A DNA stretch of 52,128 nucleotides from Nitrosomonas eutropha (GCF_003201195.1 NZ_QICQ01000021.1:1-52128); one strand, 5' to 3'; positions 35,281 through 45,596 are shown, numbered from the stretch's first letter. The notes: generated by a model not told the origin, from the letters alone. Translations and numbers: made by a program.

Positions 35281-36498
35281 ATGTCTGCAACTTTCTTTGT
35301 TCATATTGTCGGCAATAGTAAAACTAATTTGTGGGGGGTGAGTGGGCGCACTCGTCTTGAACGGATGCTGAGCTCAATCGGGACAGCTGCTGTGGTAGAA
35401 GATCTTTCACAATTGGCTGGAGCGGATTTCGTGTTGTTGCTGCGGGCTGATTATCTGTTCGATGCCAGAGTGATCAATGCCCTGATGGTATTGGATAAAC
35501 ACACGGTACTTGTTACACCTGTGGATGAAATTCCAGTGGCGATCCGGGCAGACGGAAACGACGCTGGTGTGATGTGTGAAGTATTGAGCGAGAAACGGCC
35601 GGTACCCGATGATCTTCCACGCTGCACCTTAAAAGACCTCCCGATTCAGGTACAGCAAAATCTGAAAAAGAAAGATCCACCTTATGTACTGCCGATTCTG
35701 CGTTGCAACCAGGCCGCGCTTGAATCCGAGCTTTTTGCCGCCTCCTATAAAGGTGTGACTGATCTGGTCACTAAATGGCTATGGCCTTGGCCAGCGTTTA
35801 TGGCTACACGTCTGTGTGTGCAGCTGGGACTGAAGCCTAATCATGTAACATTACTTAGCTTGGTTCTGGCTGTACTGGCGGGCGTGGCATTCTGGTATGG
35901 TGCGTTTGGTGTCGGCCTGATCATGGCATGGTTGATGACTTTTCTGGATACGGTCGATGGCAAACTGGCACGCGTTACGCTGACATCAAGCAAGGTGGGC
36001 GATATATTAGATCATGGTTTGGATATTATCCATCCGCCCTTATGGTATCTGGCTTGGGGTGTTGGTCTTATGACTACCACCACACCGCTGACCAATCTCG
36101 AATTATTCACCTGGTTAATGTTTATTGGCTATATAGGTGGTCGTCTTTGCGAAGGCGCCTTTCAGTTCTGGCTGGCCTCTTTCGATATTTTCATCTGGCG
36201 TAAGGTCGATTCATTTCACCGCCTAATTACCGCACGGCGTAATCCGAACTTGATCTTGTTAACTGCTGGCTGGATAGTTGATAGGCCGGATATTGGATTC
36301 ATTCTGGTCGTACTGTGGCATTGTCTGTCTACCTTCTTCCTTATTTGCAGGCTGTTTATCGCCTGGCAAAGCCGATCCCGGGACGGTGTACTTTACTCAT
36401 GGATGGAGGGCATTGATCCCGTTCGTGACAGACGGCAATTTGCAGTCAGAGTATTTACCCGGCCGTCTCTTTCCCAGCGATATGTCAGGCCAACATGA
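35281..36498 (+). CDS. CDP-alcohol phosphatidyltransferase with N-terminal nucleotidyltransferase-like domain
   Basis: The protein has 405 residues from ATG 35281. The C-terminal ~220 residues are a membrane CDP-alcohol phosphatidyltransferase with the full signature D-x2-D-G-x2-A-R-x8-G-x3-D-x3-D in DTVDGKLARV ... GDILDHGLD, and several transmembrane helices. The N-terminal ~185 residues look like a worn nucleotidyltransferase domain (GADFVLLLRADYLFDARVI, LVTPVDEIPVAI), an arrangement like bifunctional inositol-phosphate cytidylyltransferase/DIPP synthases. It transfers a phospho-head group between a CDP-linked donor and an alcohol or lipid acceptor. The donor is not knowable from sequence. 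The lipid-kinase gene follows with a one-base gap or a short overlap. Confidence 0.85.
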   Translation: MSATFFVHIVGNSKTNLWGVSGRTRLERMLSSIGTAAVVEDLSQLAGADFVLLLRADYLFDARVINALMVLDKHTVLVTPVDEIPVAIRADGNDAGVMCEVLSEKRPVPDDLPRCTLKDLPIQVQQNLKKKDPPYVLPILRCNQAALESELFAASYKGVTDLVTKWLWPWPAFMATRLCVQLGLKPNHVTLLSLVLAVLAGVAFWYGAFGVGLIMAWLMTFLDTVDGKLARVTLTSSKVGDILDHGLDIIHPPLWYLAWGVGLMTTTTPLTNLELFTWLMFIGYIGGRLCEGAFQFWLASFDIFIWRKVDSFHRLITARRNPNLILLTAGWIVDRPDIGFILVVLWHCLSTFFLICRLFIAWQSRSRDGVLYSWMEGIDPVRDRRQFAVRVFTRPSLSQRYVRPT

Positions 36499-36499
36499 G

Positions 36500-37483
36500 A
36501 TGACCAGTAACTCTGTGGGGGATTTTGTATCTGCCAGGGTAGGTTTGATCTACAACCCGCTGGGAGGCTGGTTTCGTAAACATGCCGCACAGATGCAGAG
36601 TCTTCTGGCAACATTGCCGGAAATCAGACAAATTCAGGCAACCAGCCCAGTTGAGTTTGAGCAGGCTGTTATCGCTATAATCGAAGCAAAGATTGAATGG
36701 CTGGTTGTTGTGGGGGGAGACGGTACTCTGCAAGGTGTGATCAGTTGTTTGTTTGAACGCTTGTCGCTGGATAGATGGCCGGAAATCACTATTGTACCGG
36801 CTGGAACAACCAACATGACTGCATTGGATCTAGGGACGAATGGGCGGGCAGAGCAGATTTTGACCAGAATCAGGCAATATGTGCACCAACCTGGTGAGGT
36901 GAAGCGGATAAAGAGGCCAGTATTGCGGATTGAACAGGCCGGTACAAGAAATGTATACGGAATGATATTTGGCCTTGGTTTGATTGCTCGTGGCGTGAAA
37001 TTCTCGCACAGTCAGATTAAGCACATGGGGATTACTGGCAATATCTTTACAGTGTTGATCGTACTACGTTCGTTGGTGGGCTCCTTTCTGGGACGCCCAC
37101 AAACTGAGTGGGCCCCGGTGCATATTACTCAAGAAGATAACACGGGTACCTTGAGCGAAAAAGTATATCTGTTTGCGCTCGTCAGCACGCTGGAAAGATT
37201 ATTGCTCGGCATTCGCCCTTATTGGGGGCAGGAACCTGCGCCGTTACGTACAACATTTGTCGAGCAACACAGTAAGCACTTCTGGCGAAATATCTGGCCG
37301 CTGATCGCAGGGCGCGGCCACCACTTGAAAAGAGAGGAAGGCTATATCAGTTATAACGCAGCTTCAGTTGAATTGTGGCTGGATGATGAGTATATCGTGG
37401 ATGGCGAGCTTTATCATGCTTCCAGTCAGTACGGACCAGTAAAAATCACGGCTGATGGCCCGATTCTGTTCCGTGTTTTCTAA
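36500..37483 (+). CDS. diacylglycerol/sphingoid-type lipid kinase
   Basis: The protein has 327 residues from ATG 36500; ATG 36482 would add six residues and overlap the upstream gene. It belongs to the DAGK catalytic-domain family (YegS/LCB5-like). GLIYNPLGGW is the first strand and turn, WLVVVGGDGTLQGVISCL the GGDGT nucleotide motif, and VPAGTTNMTALDLG the second conserved loop. The C-terminal half is the beta-sandwich. It phosphorylates a lipid hydroxyl: diacylglycerol, undecaprenol or, as in Caulobacter, ceramide. Together with the neighbouring acyltransferase, nucleotidyltransferase and CDP-alcohol transferase it points to a dedicated phospho-lipid pathway. Confidence 0.85.
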   Translation: MTSNSVGDFVSARVGLIYNPLGGWFRKHAAQMQSLLATLPEIRQIQATSPVEFEQAVIAIIEAKIEWLVVVGGDGTLQGVISCLFERLSLDRWPEITIVPAGTTNMTALDLGTNGRAEQILTRIRQYVHQPGEVKRIKRPVLRIEQAGTRNVYGMIFGLGLIARGVKFSHSQIKHMGITGNIFTVLIVLRSLVGSFLGRPQTEWAPVHITQEDNTGTLSEKVYLFALVSTLERLLLGIRPYWGQEPAPLRTTFVEQHSKHFWRNIWPLIAGRGHHLKREEGYISYNAASVELWLDDEYIVDGELYHASSQYGPVKITADGPILFRVF

Positions 37484-37496
37484 AAGAGAGATCTGA

Positions 37497-38465
37497 ATGG
37501 GTGATTCCGTTGATTTGCAAAGTATCCCTGACCTCCTGATACAGAAAATAGCGATCCAGGATGCTCAGCCTGTACACCCGTTATTTCAAGGCTTTACTGA
37601 TGCGTTGAGACAGCGTTTCGGGGAGGCTCTGGATGCAATCGTTCTATACGGCTCATGCCTGCATACTTCTGATCTGACTGAAGGTATTGTCGATTTTTAT
37701 GTGCTGATCAGTGATTATCAGCTAGCTTATTCCGATCATCTGCTGGCCTATCTGAATGCCTGGTTGCCACCAAATGTCTTTTATCTGGAGATTCCCGCTT
37801 CAACCGGTGTCATGCGTGCAAAGTATGCAGTTATATCTACAGCAGATTTTGAACGTGGCGCCCGTCACTGGTTTCATCCCTATATCTGGGCGCGTTTTTC
37901 GCAACCGGCCAGATTGCTTTATACACGTGACGACCAGATTCAGAAGCGTATCTACCGTGCGCAGGCGCATGCCATACTTAAATTTATCAGTTCAACGTTG
38001 CCTGTACTTGAGTCAGGCTCCAGTAATCTGGAGACAATCTGGACTTCCGGGCTAATGCTGACTTATGCAGCTGAGCTGCGTGCTGAGCGCAAGGGACGCG
38101 CTCAACATTTAGTACAGCTTGATCCCGAGTTCTACAACCAATTAACCGTAGCGGCCGTACCTGCCTTGAGTCCATTGCTGAGTTTGCAAACTGATGAGCA
38201 GTATCATATTGGAGCGGTAACCTCGCTAAAGAAATTAAGTACACGTATCCAATGGCGATTGCGGCGCTGGCAGGGAAGAGTTTTATCAATACTACGCCTG
38301 AGCAAGGCGACGATAACTTTCCGGGATTGTCTGGATTATGCTGCGTGGAAAATTGAGCGGCATACAGGCATCAAGGTGGAGATTACGCCGATGTTAAGGC
38401 GCCATCCGATACTCTGGGGCTATAAGGTGATGTGGCAATTACTGCGGCGTGGCGTACTGCGGTGA
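37497..38465 (+). CDS. nucleotidyltransferase-like protein, possibly Tam41-like
   Basis: The protein has 322 residues. Near residue 45 it has DAIVLYGSCLHTSDLTEGIVDFYVLI, shaped like the GS-x-D-x-D site of polymerase-beta-type nucleotidyltransferases, including the Tam41-like CDP-diacylglycerol synthases of mitochondria. Also visible are VFYLEIPASTGVMRAKYAVIS and a C-terminal DCLDYAAWKIERHTGI. In this cluster it could make a CDP-lipid from the product of the preceding kinase. The Tam41 comparison is by motif shape only. It starts 13 bases after the kinase gene. Confidence 0.6.
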   Translation: MGDSVDLQSIPDLLIQKIAIQDAQPVHPLFQGFTDALRQRFGEALDAIVLYGSCLHTSDLTEGIVDFYVLISDYQLAYSDHLLAYLNAWLPPNVFYLEIPASTGVMRAKYAVISTADFERGARHWFHPYIWARFSQPARLLYTRDDQIQKRIYRAQAHAILKFISSTLPVLESGSSNLETIWTSGLMLTYAAELRAERKGRAQHLVQLDPEFYNQLTVAAVPALSPLLSLQTDEQYHIGAVTSLKKLSTRIQWRLRRWQGRVLSILRLSKATITFRDCLDYAAWKIERHTGIKVEITPMLRRHPILWGYKVMWQLLRRGVLR

Positions 38466-38525
38466 GATTAATATCTATATTCTGAGTCCTCACCGAGGGT
38501 TTACGAGATTTATTGGGGCGCGACA

Positions 38526-39173
38526 ATGAAATATTCAAATCAAATTTTTGTTATGGGTTTTGCAGTTCTTCTAACTGCTTGTTCTACTATGTATTACAGT
38601 GGGCTGGAGAAAGTTGGCATCCCGAAACGGGATATATTGGTTTATCGCGTGGAAAAGGCGAGGGACACGCAAGAAGAAACTAGAGAGCAATTCAAATCAG
38701 CTTTGGAGCAATTTTCTGTTGCCACGAATTTTAAAGGTGGCGATCTTGAAGGAGTCTATAAAAAGCTGAACCGTGAATACGAAGCAAGCGTGGATAAGGC
38801 AAATGAAGTCAGAAGCCGGATAGAGGATATCGAAAGTGTTTCGGCCGCATTGTTCAGGGAGTGGGAACAGGAGATTACACAATACTCAAACTCGACTTTA
38901 AAACGAAGCAGCCAGGAAAAGCTCGATACAACGAAGTCATATTACAGACAGCTTGTTGCTGCCATGAAAAATGCTGAATCCAGAATACAACCTGTGTTGA
39001 CTGTTTTTAATGATCAAGTCATGTATCTTAAACATAACCTAAATGCCCGGGCGATTGCTTCATTGAAAGGAGAATTGAAAACACTGCAATCGAATGTCTC
39101 AATTCTGGTTGCCGCGATGGAAAAATCTATAAATGAAGCCAATACGTTTATCAGCAATATGGAGAAGGGTTAA
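38526..39173 (+). CDS. DUF2959-family lipoprotein
   Basis: The protein has 215 residues with a lipoprotein signal: MKYSNQIFVMGFAVLLTACS, lipobox LTAC. The mature part is almost wholly helical and coiled-coil, with EKVGIPKRDILVYRVEKARD early, the DUF2959 hallmark, then EASVDKANEVRSRIEDIES and a C-terminal helix. Its function is unknown; it is an envelope protein. It ends the co-directional lipid cluster, 60 bases after the nucleotidyltransferase-like gene. Confidence 0.88.
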   Translation: MKYSNQIFVMGFAVLLTACSTMYYSGLEKVGIPKRDILVYRVEKARDTQEETREQFKSALEQFSVATNFKGGDLEGVYKKLNREYEASVDKANEVRSRIEDIESVSAALFREWEQEITQYSNSTLKRSSQEKLDTTKSYYRQLVAAMKNAESRIQPVLTVFNDQVMYLKHNLNARAIASLKGELKTLQSNVSILVAAMEKSINEANTFISNMEKG

Positions 39174-39183
39174 ACAGCGATTT

Positions 39184-39660
39184 TTATTCATGACGGCTGT
39201 TTGCCAGCAAGGCTTTGAGGGAAGATTGCAAGGGGGATTCAGCTGGTAATGAACAGGATAGCCTGTCCAGATGCTCAACAGCAGTCTGGCTCAGTAAACG
39301 TTTAATTTCATGAGTGTCTTCAGATTCTTGGGAATGCAACTGAGGCTGGATGCGAAACCTGATATCTTCAACCTTGATTCCGGTTTTATTCATTTTTTGT
39401 TGAATTGATGGGGCAAAGTTGCGTAGCCGAGTGGCAGAAGCACCGTTATCCACATAAATAACCAAGAGGCCGTCAGCGGTATGCTGCCCTGCCGTACATC
39501 GATTTTTGAATTGAGATGGAATGATATCCAGTAGGTGTTTTTGTACCTCTGCCAGATGTCTTGCCTTGATAAATAATTGACCATAATCGGGCGTATTACT
39601 CAGAACTGTCAGATAGTTGCTTAGATTAAGGATGGACATACCATTTTGCTTTGTATACAT
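39184..39660 (-). CDS. DUF721/DciA-like protein
   Basis: The protein has 158 residues, with the DUF721 pattern: LLDIIPSQFKNRC, the strand DGLLVIYVDNGASATRLRNF and VEDIRFRIQP. DUF721 proteins include DciA, which loads the replicative helicase, and often lie near secA or lpxC in proteobacteria. It is divergent from secA across 471 bp, and convergent with the lipoprotein gene. The Met at 39639 is an alternative start; neither has a strong ribosome site. Confidence 0.75.
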   Translation of the reverse strand: MYTKQNGMSILNLSNYLTVLSNTPDYGQLFIKARHLAEVQKHLLDIIPSQFKNRCTAGQHTADGLLVIYVDNGASATRLRNFAPSIQQKMNKTGIKVEDIRFRIQPQLHSQESEDTHEIKRLLSQTAVEHLDRLSCSLPAESPLQSSLKALLANSRHE

Positions 39661-40131
39661 ATTATAAATATTGAAGATTATGCTGGATAATCAGGGTTTG
39701 AGACAATATGCTCAGTACCAAAACAGTTATTGTCTTTTCTGCTTATCATTTCGATTATGGTAGTATGATCGGACTTTACTATCGCAACGATTTGATGTGT
39801 CGCTGCGGAATTTATCCTGACATACGATGAATTAGATCAGTTGATGCTCAGCCAGATAAATGATTGCGTAAATAAGAAAAGTGCGGGTCACAGCAAGCAC
39901 TACTTAACGCACTGAATCCAAATATAATGTGTATCATTTATCCTCGTTACGTATCTGCAACTATTATGCGCTTGCATGCATTTTCTATAACATTATTCTG
40001 GTTTGATCATGAATCAGCTAGCAAGCAATTTCAGTACCCCTCTGCTTCCCCCTGCTGTGAAATAGATCATGTTTGATAGTTGATCTGTATTACAGTGCAT
40101 TTTTACATCAATAGATAAACAACAATTTCCC
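39661..40131. other. divergent intergenic region ahead of secA
   Basis: 471 bp that must hold the promoters of the DUF721 gene and secA. The only frames are very short, for example 35 codons from ATG 39966 to 40073, without a ribosome site. No SecM-type arrest sequence was found. I see no repeat, terminator or RNA gene. Confidence 0.5.
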
Positions 40132-42861
40132 ATGCTGAGTAATTTACTAAAAGGTATTTTTGGTAGTCGTAACGATCGATTGGTAAAGCAATATTCAAGG
40201 ATCGTCCGCACCATCAATGAGCTGGAAGCTGTCATTTCACCACTGTCGGATGAGGAGCTGCGTGACAAGACGAGCGAGTTCAAGCAACGTATCTCAAATG
40301 GCGAAAAACTGGATCAATTGCTGCCAGAAGCGTTTGCCGTAGTCAGGGAGGCGAGTAAACGTGTTCTTGGCATGCGTCATTTCGATGTACAGCTAATCGG
40401 CGGAATGGTGCTGCATGAAGGGAAAATCGCCGAGATGCGTACCGGTGAGGGAAAGACATTGATGGCCACCTTACCAATCTATCTTAATGCGCTTTCCGGA
40501 AAGGGAGTGCATATTGTTACAGTCAATGATTATCTGGCGAAGCGCGATGCTGAATGGATGGGGCAAATTTATCAATTCCTCGGATTGAGTGTCGGGGTGG
40601 TTTTGTCACAGATGCCTCATGAAGATAAACAAGCTGCTTATGGTGCAGATATAACTTACGGTACGAACAACGAATATGGCTTTGATTACCTGCGTGACAA
40701 TATGGTGGGGCATAGCGCAGAGCGGGTACAACGCGTGCTTAACTTTGCAATTGTGGACGAGGTTGATTCGATCCTTATTGATGAAGCCCGAACGCCTTTG
40801 ATCATTTCTGGCATGGCTGAAGGGGATACCGAAGTCTATAAACGCGTTGACGTATTGATTCCCCGGCTTACTCGGCAGAAGGATGAAAATAGTCCGGGTG
40901 ATTATAGTGTGGATGAAAAAACGCAACAGGTATTACTGAGCGAGGAAGGATTTATACATGCTGAAAAATTACTGGGTGAGGTTGGCTTGCTGCCAGCGGA
41001 ATCCAGTTTGTATGATCCAGCTAATATTACTTTGATTCACCACCTTAATGCGGGATTGCGTGCGCATGCGTTATACAACCGCGATCAGCATTATGTTGTG
41101 CAGAACGATGAGGTGGTTATTGTAGATGAATTTACTGGTCGTTTAATGCCGGGAAGGCGCTGGTCGGAGGGATTGCACCAGGCTGTTGAAGCCAAAGAAA
41201 ATGTTTCAATTCAGAAAGAAAATCAAACTTTGGCATCTATCACCTTTCAGAACTATTTCAGGATGTATGAAAAACTTGCCGGTATGACCGGTACTGCTGA
41301 TACGGAGGCATTTGAGTTTCAGCAAATCTATGGATTGGAGACGGTTGTCATTCCAACTCACCGTCCGATCGCACGGGAAGATCGTATGGATCAGGTTTTT
41401 CGTACGGCACGAGAAAAATATCAGGCGATTATTGCGGATATCAAAAGCTGTTACGAGCGTGGACAGCCAGTTCTGGTTGGAACTGGCTCAATCGAAAATA
41501 ATGAATTGCTATCAACCATGCTGACAAAAGAGAAGCTACCTCATCAGGTTCTCAACGCCAAGCAGCATGAACGGGAGGCCGATATCATCGCTCAGGCAGG
41601 GCAGTCGAAGATGGTGACCATAGCGACTAATATGGCTGGTCGAGGAACGGATATTGTGCTAGGCGGAAATCTGGAGCAGGTAATCAATCGTATTCGGGTA
41701 GATGATGCTCTTGATGATATGACCAAAACAGAAAAAATAAAGGAAACCCGCCAAGCGTGGCAAGTCAGGCATGATGAGGTAATCAAGCTGGGAGGATTGC
41801 ATATCATTGGCACTGAACGGCATGAATCACGCCGGATTGATAATCAGCTGCGTGGACGTTCCGGCCGGCAGGGTGATCCGGGCTCCAGCCGTTTTTATCT
41901 TTCCCTAGAAGATCCACTGTTACGTATTTTTTCTTCCGACCGGGTAGCGAATATTATGACGCGCCTTAAAATGCCAGAGGGAGAGGCAATCGAACATCCA
42001 TGGGTGACGCGTGCAATAGAAAATGCTCAGAGAAAAGTCGAAGCCAGAAATTTTGATATTCGCAAGCAATTACTGGAATACGATGATGTGGCCAATGATC
42101 AGCGCAAGGTTATTTATCAGCAGCGCAACGAGTTGCTGGATGCCGAGCAAGGTATTTCAGAAACCGTTAGTGCTATTCGTGAGAGTGTGATAAACCAACT
42201 AATTGGTCTTTATATTCCTGCACAAAGTATAGAAGAACAATGGGATGTTCCTGGGTTAGAGAAAGCTTTGGCCAGTGAATTTCTCTTGCGAATTCCCGTG
42301 CAGGAATGGTTGGAAGCTGATAGTGAACTGCATGAAGAAAATCTGCGTAGCCGTATCATGGAATCTGTGAACACCAGCTATCAGGGTAAAGTCGAACAAG
42401 TGGGTGCATCAATCATGAATCAATATGAGCGTATGGTGATGTTGCACAGTATAGATTCACATTGGCGTGAGCATTTGGCTGCGCTGGATCATTTGAGACA
42501 AGGGATTCATTTGCGCGGCTATGCTCAACAAAATCCTAAGCAGGAATATAAAAGGGAAGCTTTTGAGCTGTTTGCGGGGATGCTCGACGCGATTAAAGCT
42601 GATGTAACAAAAATTCTTATGACCGTACAAATCCGTAGTGAGCAGCAGGTTGAATCAGTAGCAGAAACCTCAACCCCGAAAAATTTGCAATATCATCACG
42701 CTGCTTATAGTGAGGCGGAAGAGGAGCATCAATCAGTCACGGAGGGTCATGAAGCCAAGCAACAACCATTTGTACGTAAAAGTGACAAGATTGGACGGAA
42801 TGATCCATGTCCTTGTGGATCAGGCAGGAAATATAAGCAATGTCATGGTAAATTAGATTAA
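40132..42861 (+). CDS. secA: preprotein translocase ATPase
   Basis: A 909-residue SecA, the motor that drives precursor proteins through SecYEG. NBD1 has [15 protein letters not shown] near residue 103 and [19 protein letters not shown]. The preprotein-binding region follows. NBD2 has [15 protein letters not shown] and [15 protein letters not shown]. The helical scaffold is intact and the C-terminus carries the zinc motif [18 protein letters not shown] for SecB and phospholipid binding. Length and motifs are normal. The start is ATG at 40132. Confidence 0.98.
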   Translation: MLSNLLKGIFGSRNDRLVKQYSRIVRTINELEAVISPLSDEELRDKTSEFKQRISNGEKLDQLLPEAFAVVREASKRVLGMRHFDVQLIGGMVLHEGKIAEMRTGEGKTLMATLPIYLNALSGKGVHIVTVNDYLAKRDAEWMGQIYQFLGLSVGVVLSQMPHEDKQAAYGADITYGTNNEYGFDYLRDNMVGHSAERVQRVLNFAIVDEVDSILIDEARTPLIISGMAEGDTEVYKRVDVLIPRLTRQKDENSPGDYSVDEKTQQVLLSEEGFIHAEKLLGEVGLLPAESSLYDPANITLIHHLNAGLRAHALYNRDQHYVVQNDEVVIVDEFTGRLMPGRRWSEGLHQAVEAKENVSIQKENQTLASITFQNYFRMYEKLAGMTGTADTEAFEFQQIYGLETVVIPTHRPIAREDRMDQVFRTAREKYQAIIADIKSCYERGQPVLVGTGSIENNELLSTMLTKEKLPHQVLNAKQHEREADIIAQAGQSKMVTIATNMAGRGTDIVLGGNLEQVINRIRVDDALDDMTKTEKIKETRQAWQVRHDEVIKLGGLHIIGTERHESRRIDNQLRGRSGRQGDPGSSRFYLSLEDPLLRIFSSDRVANIMTRLKMPEGEAIEHPWVTRAIENAQRKVEARNFDIRKQLLEYDDVANDQRKVIYQQRNELLDAEQGISETVSAIRESVINQLIGLYIPAQSIEEQWDVPGLEKALASEFLLRIPVQEWLEADSELHEENLRSRIMESVNTSYQGKVEQVGASIMNQYERMVMLHSIDSHWREHLAALDHLRQGIHLRGYAQQNPKQEYKREAFELFAGMLDAIKADVTKILMTVQIRSEQQVESVAETSTPKNLQYHHAAYSEAEEEHQSVTEGHEAKQQPFVRKSDKIGRNDPCPCGSGRKYKQCHGKLD

Positions 42862-43040
42862 GGCCCATATCAATTAGTCGATAGTAATCAATCTATCTTG
42901 GCGAGTATAGTCTATGCTAAAATAATCGCGCTTTTTAGGAGGGTGCCAGGGTGCCATTTTAGAAATTCATGTGCTTCAAGGTGCCGGAATTAAGTGTGTT
43001 ATTGATTAGCTGGTAATTAATGAAATGGAATTGTTAGAAA

Positions 43041-43646
43041 ATGACAGACAGTGGTGATAACGGAAAGATGAGCGGGCGACGCCGCTTTTTACTGGTGGCC
43101 ACTTCGGTTGCTGGGGTGGTTGCTGGCGCGGGTGTGGCGACACCTTTTTTGCGTAGTATGATGCCTAGCGAACGAGCTAAAGCTGCAGGGGCACCGGTTG
43201 AAGTGGATATCAGTAAGCTGGAACCAGGTATGCTGCTGACAGCTGAATGGCGAGGAAAGCCTGTTTGGGTACTGAAGCGTACTTCTGAAATGTTGGATGA
43301 TCTGAAGAAATTAAATGACCAGCTGGCTGACCCGAACTCTGAGCGAGATCAACAGCCTCCTTACGCGCAAAACCCGACAAGATCAATCAAACCCCAGATA
43401 CTGGTTGTGCTGGGAGTTTGTACGCATCTTGGATGTTCCCCGGTATATCGGAAGGATATAGCGCCTGCTGATCTAGGTGAAGACTGGCTAGGGGGGTTCT
43501 TTTGCCCTTGTCATGGATCCAAGTTTGACTTGGCTGGACGTGTCTACAAAAACGTACCGGCTCCTACCAATCTGGTAGTACCTCCTTATACCTATTTAAG
43601 TGATAACCAACTTTTGGTTGGTTCTGACAGTAAAGAGTCCGCCTAA
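43041..43646 (+). CDS. petA: ubiquinol-cytochrome c reductase, Rieske iron-sulfur subunit
   Basis: A 201-residue Rieske protein of the bc1 complex. A Tat-type signal/anchor SGRRRFLLVATSVAGVVAGA is at the N-terminus. The cluster ligands CTHLGC and CPCHGSKF are present and properly spaced, followed by PAPTNLVVPPY. It carries electrons from quinol to cytochrome c1. It is the first gene of petABC. An extended -10-like TGCTAAAAT at 42915-42923 may be its promoter. Three GGTGCC copies lie between that and the start, of unknown meaning. Confidence 0.97.
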   Translation: MTDSGDNGKMSGRRRFLLVATSVAGVVAGAGVATPFLRSMMPSERAKAAGAPVEVDISKLEPGMLLTAEWRGKPVWVLKRTSEMLDDLKKLNDQLADPNSERDQQPPYAQNPTRSIKPQILVVLGVCTHLGCSPVYRKDIAPADLGEDWLGGFFCPCHGSKFDLAGRVYKNVPAPTNLVVPPYTYLSDNQLLVGSDSKESA

Positions 43647-43647
43647 A

Positions 43648-44895
43648 ATGAATAAACAGCAAAATTCAATGATAAAATGGATAGACGAGCGTTTTCCATT
43701 GACTTCTACTTGGAAAGCGCATCTATCTGAATATTATGCTCCCAAGAATTTCAATTTTTGGTATTACTTTGGATCGTTAGCGTTATTGGTGCTGGTTAAT
43801 CAGCTGCTGACAGGTATTTTTCTGACCATGAGTTATAAACCAGATGCCGGAATGGCCTTCGCGTCGGTTGAATATATCATGCGAGATGTGGATTTTGGCT
43901 GGTTGATCAGATATATGCATTCAACTGGTGCTTCCATGTTTTTTGTGGTGGTTTATCTGCACATGTTTCGCGGAATGATGTACGGATCTTACCGAAAGCC
44001 GCGTGAATTGCTGTGGTTGATAGGTATGGCCATATTTTTTGTTCTGATGAGCCTGGCCTTTACAGGATATATTTTGCCATGGGGGCAAATGTCCTATTGG
44101 GGAGCTCAGGTTATCGTCAGTATGTTCGGAGCAATACCACTTATAGGCGATACCTTGTCAAACTGGATTCTCGGTGACTTCATGCTGTCGGATGCAGCTT
44201 TAAACCGGTTTTTTGCTTATCACGTGGTAACACTTCCTGTTTTGATTGTAGTGCTGGTGTTTGTACATATCATTGCTTTGCACGAAACGGGATCCAATAA
44301 TCCTGATGGTATAGAAATCAAGGCTAACAAAGATCCACAAACCGGGATCCCGGTCGATGGCATACCGTTTCATCCTTATTACACGGTCAAGGATATCTTT
44401 GGAGCAGTGGGATTTTTGATTGTGTTCTGTGGGATTATTTTCTTTGCACCAGAGATGGGTGGATATTTTCTGGAAGATAATAATTTTATACCAGCCAATC
44501 CTTTACATACCCCGGATCATATTGCTCCAGTATGGTATTTCACTCCATATTACTCCATGTTGCGTGCAGTGACAGTGAACTTTTTGGGTGTGGATGCCAA
44601 ATTATGGGGTGTGATTTTAATGGCGGCGGCTGTAGTTATCTTTTGTTTCCTGCCTTGGCTGGACCGCAGTCCGGTTAAATCAATCCGCTATAAAGGACCC
44701 TATTTTAAAATTGCGTTGACTCTTTTTGTGATCAGCTTTTTTGTTCTCGGGTGGTTGGGGACTAAATCGGTAACACCTTTGTATACTTTACTGGCACAAA
44801 TCTTTACTACGATTTATTTTGCTTTCTTTCTGCTGATGCCGTGGTATAGCAAAATAGATAAAGTTAAACCTGAACCAGAGAACGTAACAAAATGA
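43648..44895 (+). CDS. petB: cytochrome b of the bc1 complex
   Basis: A 415-residue fused-type cytochrome b with eight transmembrane helices. The ATG at 43648 follows the petA stop by one base; the longer frame from 43600 lies inside petA. Haem ligands are the His pairs in HSTGASMFFVVVYLHMFRG and AYHVVTLPVLIVVLVFVHII. The Qo-site motif is PVWY (APVWYFTPYYSMLRA), the form common in beta- and gammaproteobacteria rather than PEWY. It oxidises quinol and passes electrons across the membrane. Confidence 0.97.
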   Translation: MNKQQNSMIKWIDERFPLTSTWKAHLSEYYAPKNFNFWYYFGSLALLVLVNQLLTGIFLTMSYKPDAGMAFASVEYIMRDVDFGWLIRYMHSTGASMFFVVVYLHMFRGMMYGSYRKPRELLWLIGMAIFFVLMSLAFTGYILPWGQMSYWGAQVIVSMFGAIPLIGDTLSNWILGDFMLSDAALNRFFAYHVVTLPVLIVVLVFVHIIALHETGSNNPDGIEIKANKDPQTGIPVDGIPFHPYYTVKDIFGAVGFLIVFCGIIFFAPEMGGYFLEDNNFIPANPLHTPDHIAPVWYFTPYYSMLRAVTVNFLGVDAKLWGVILMAAAVVIFCFLPWLDRSPVKSIRYKGPYFKIALTLFVISFFVLGWLGTKSVTPLYTLLAQIFTTIYFAFFLLMPWYSKIDKVKPEPENVTK

Positions 44896-45596
44896 GAATG
44901 ATAAAAATTTTATTACTGGCTGTATTACTAACTCCTTTTGTCGCACATTCTTCCGGGCAGGAAGTTGAGTTAGACAAAGCTCCTATAGATAGGACTGATA
45001 AGGAATCGCTGAAACGTGGTGCCAATAGTTTCGTTGAATACTGTCTCACATGTCATGGCGCTGATTTTATGCGCTATAACCGACATCGTGATATCGGAAT
45101 GAGTGAGGATGATATTCGTACGGAACTTATTCATACCGGACAAAAGACTGGCGATCTTATGGAAGCAGCTATGAGAAAGAAAGAGGCTGAGCAATGGTTC
45201 GGTGTGGCTCCTCCAGATTTATCTGTTATCGCTCGATCCCGTGGAGCAGATTGGTTGTATACCTATTTACGTACTTTTTATCAGGATACGTCCACTTATA
45301 GTGGTTGGAATAACTTGACTTTTGACAAAGTTGCAATGCCTCACGTTCTGCATCATTTACAAGGATGGCAGACATTGGAACCGGGAACCAAAAATTTGGT
45401 TTTAACAAAATCCGGGACGATGACAAAAGGGGAATACGATAAATTTGTAGCTGATTTAGTAAATTATATGGTTTATTTAGGTGAGCCACATGCATCTTAT
45501 CGTAAAGAACTTGGAGTCATCGTATTACTGTTTCTGTTTGGTATGCTTGGGCTAACCTATCTGCTTAAGAAAGAATACTGGAGAGATATACATTGA
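44892..45596 (+). CDS. petC: cytochrome c1 of the bc1 complex
   Basis: The protein has 234 residues and overlaps petB by four bases (ATGA). A Sec signal (ILLLAVLLTPFVAHSSG) is followed by the haem site YCLTCHGADFMRYNR, the axial Met region KVAMPHVLHHLQG, and a C-terminal anchor helix (LGVIVLLFLFGMLGLTYLL) with a positive end. It receives electrons from the Rieske centre and hands them to soluble cytochrome c. Confidence 0.96.
   Translation: MRMIKILLLAVLLTPFVAHSSGQEVELDKAPIDRTDKESLKRGANSFVEYCLTCHGADFMRYNRHRDIGMSEDDIRTELIHTGQKTGDLMEAAMRKKEAEQWFGVAPPDLSVIARSRGADWLYTYLRTFYQDTSTYSGWNNLTFDKVAMPHVLHHLQGWQTLEPGTKNLVLTKSGTMTKGEYDKFVADLVNYMVYLGEPHASYRKELGVIVLLFLFGMLGLTYLLKKEYWRDIH

Noticed and set aside
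39966..40073. 35-codon frame ahead of secA, considered as a SecM-like leader
   Set aside because: No arrest motif, no signal peptide and no ribosome site; secM is not known from this group.
42942..42985. Three GGTGCC copies upstream of petA
   Set aside because: Spacing is irregular and no pairing or known binding site is evident; too short to interpret.
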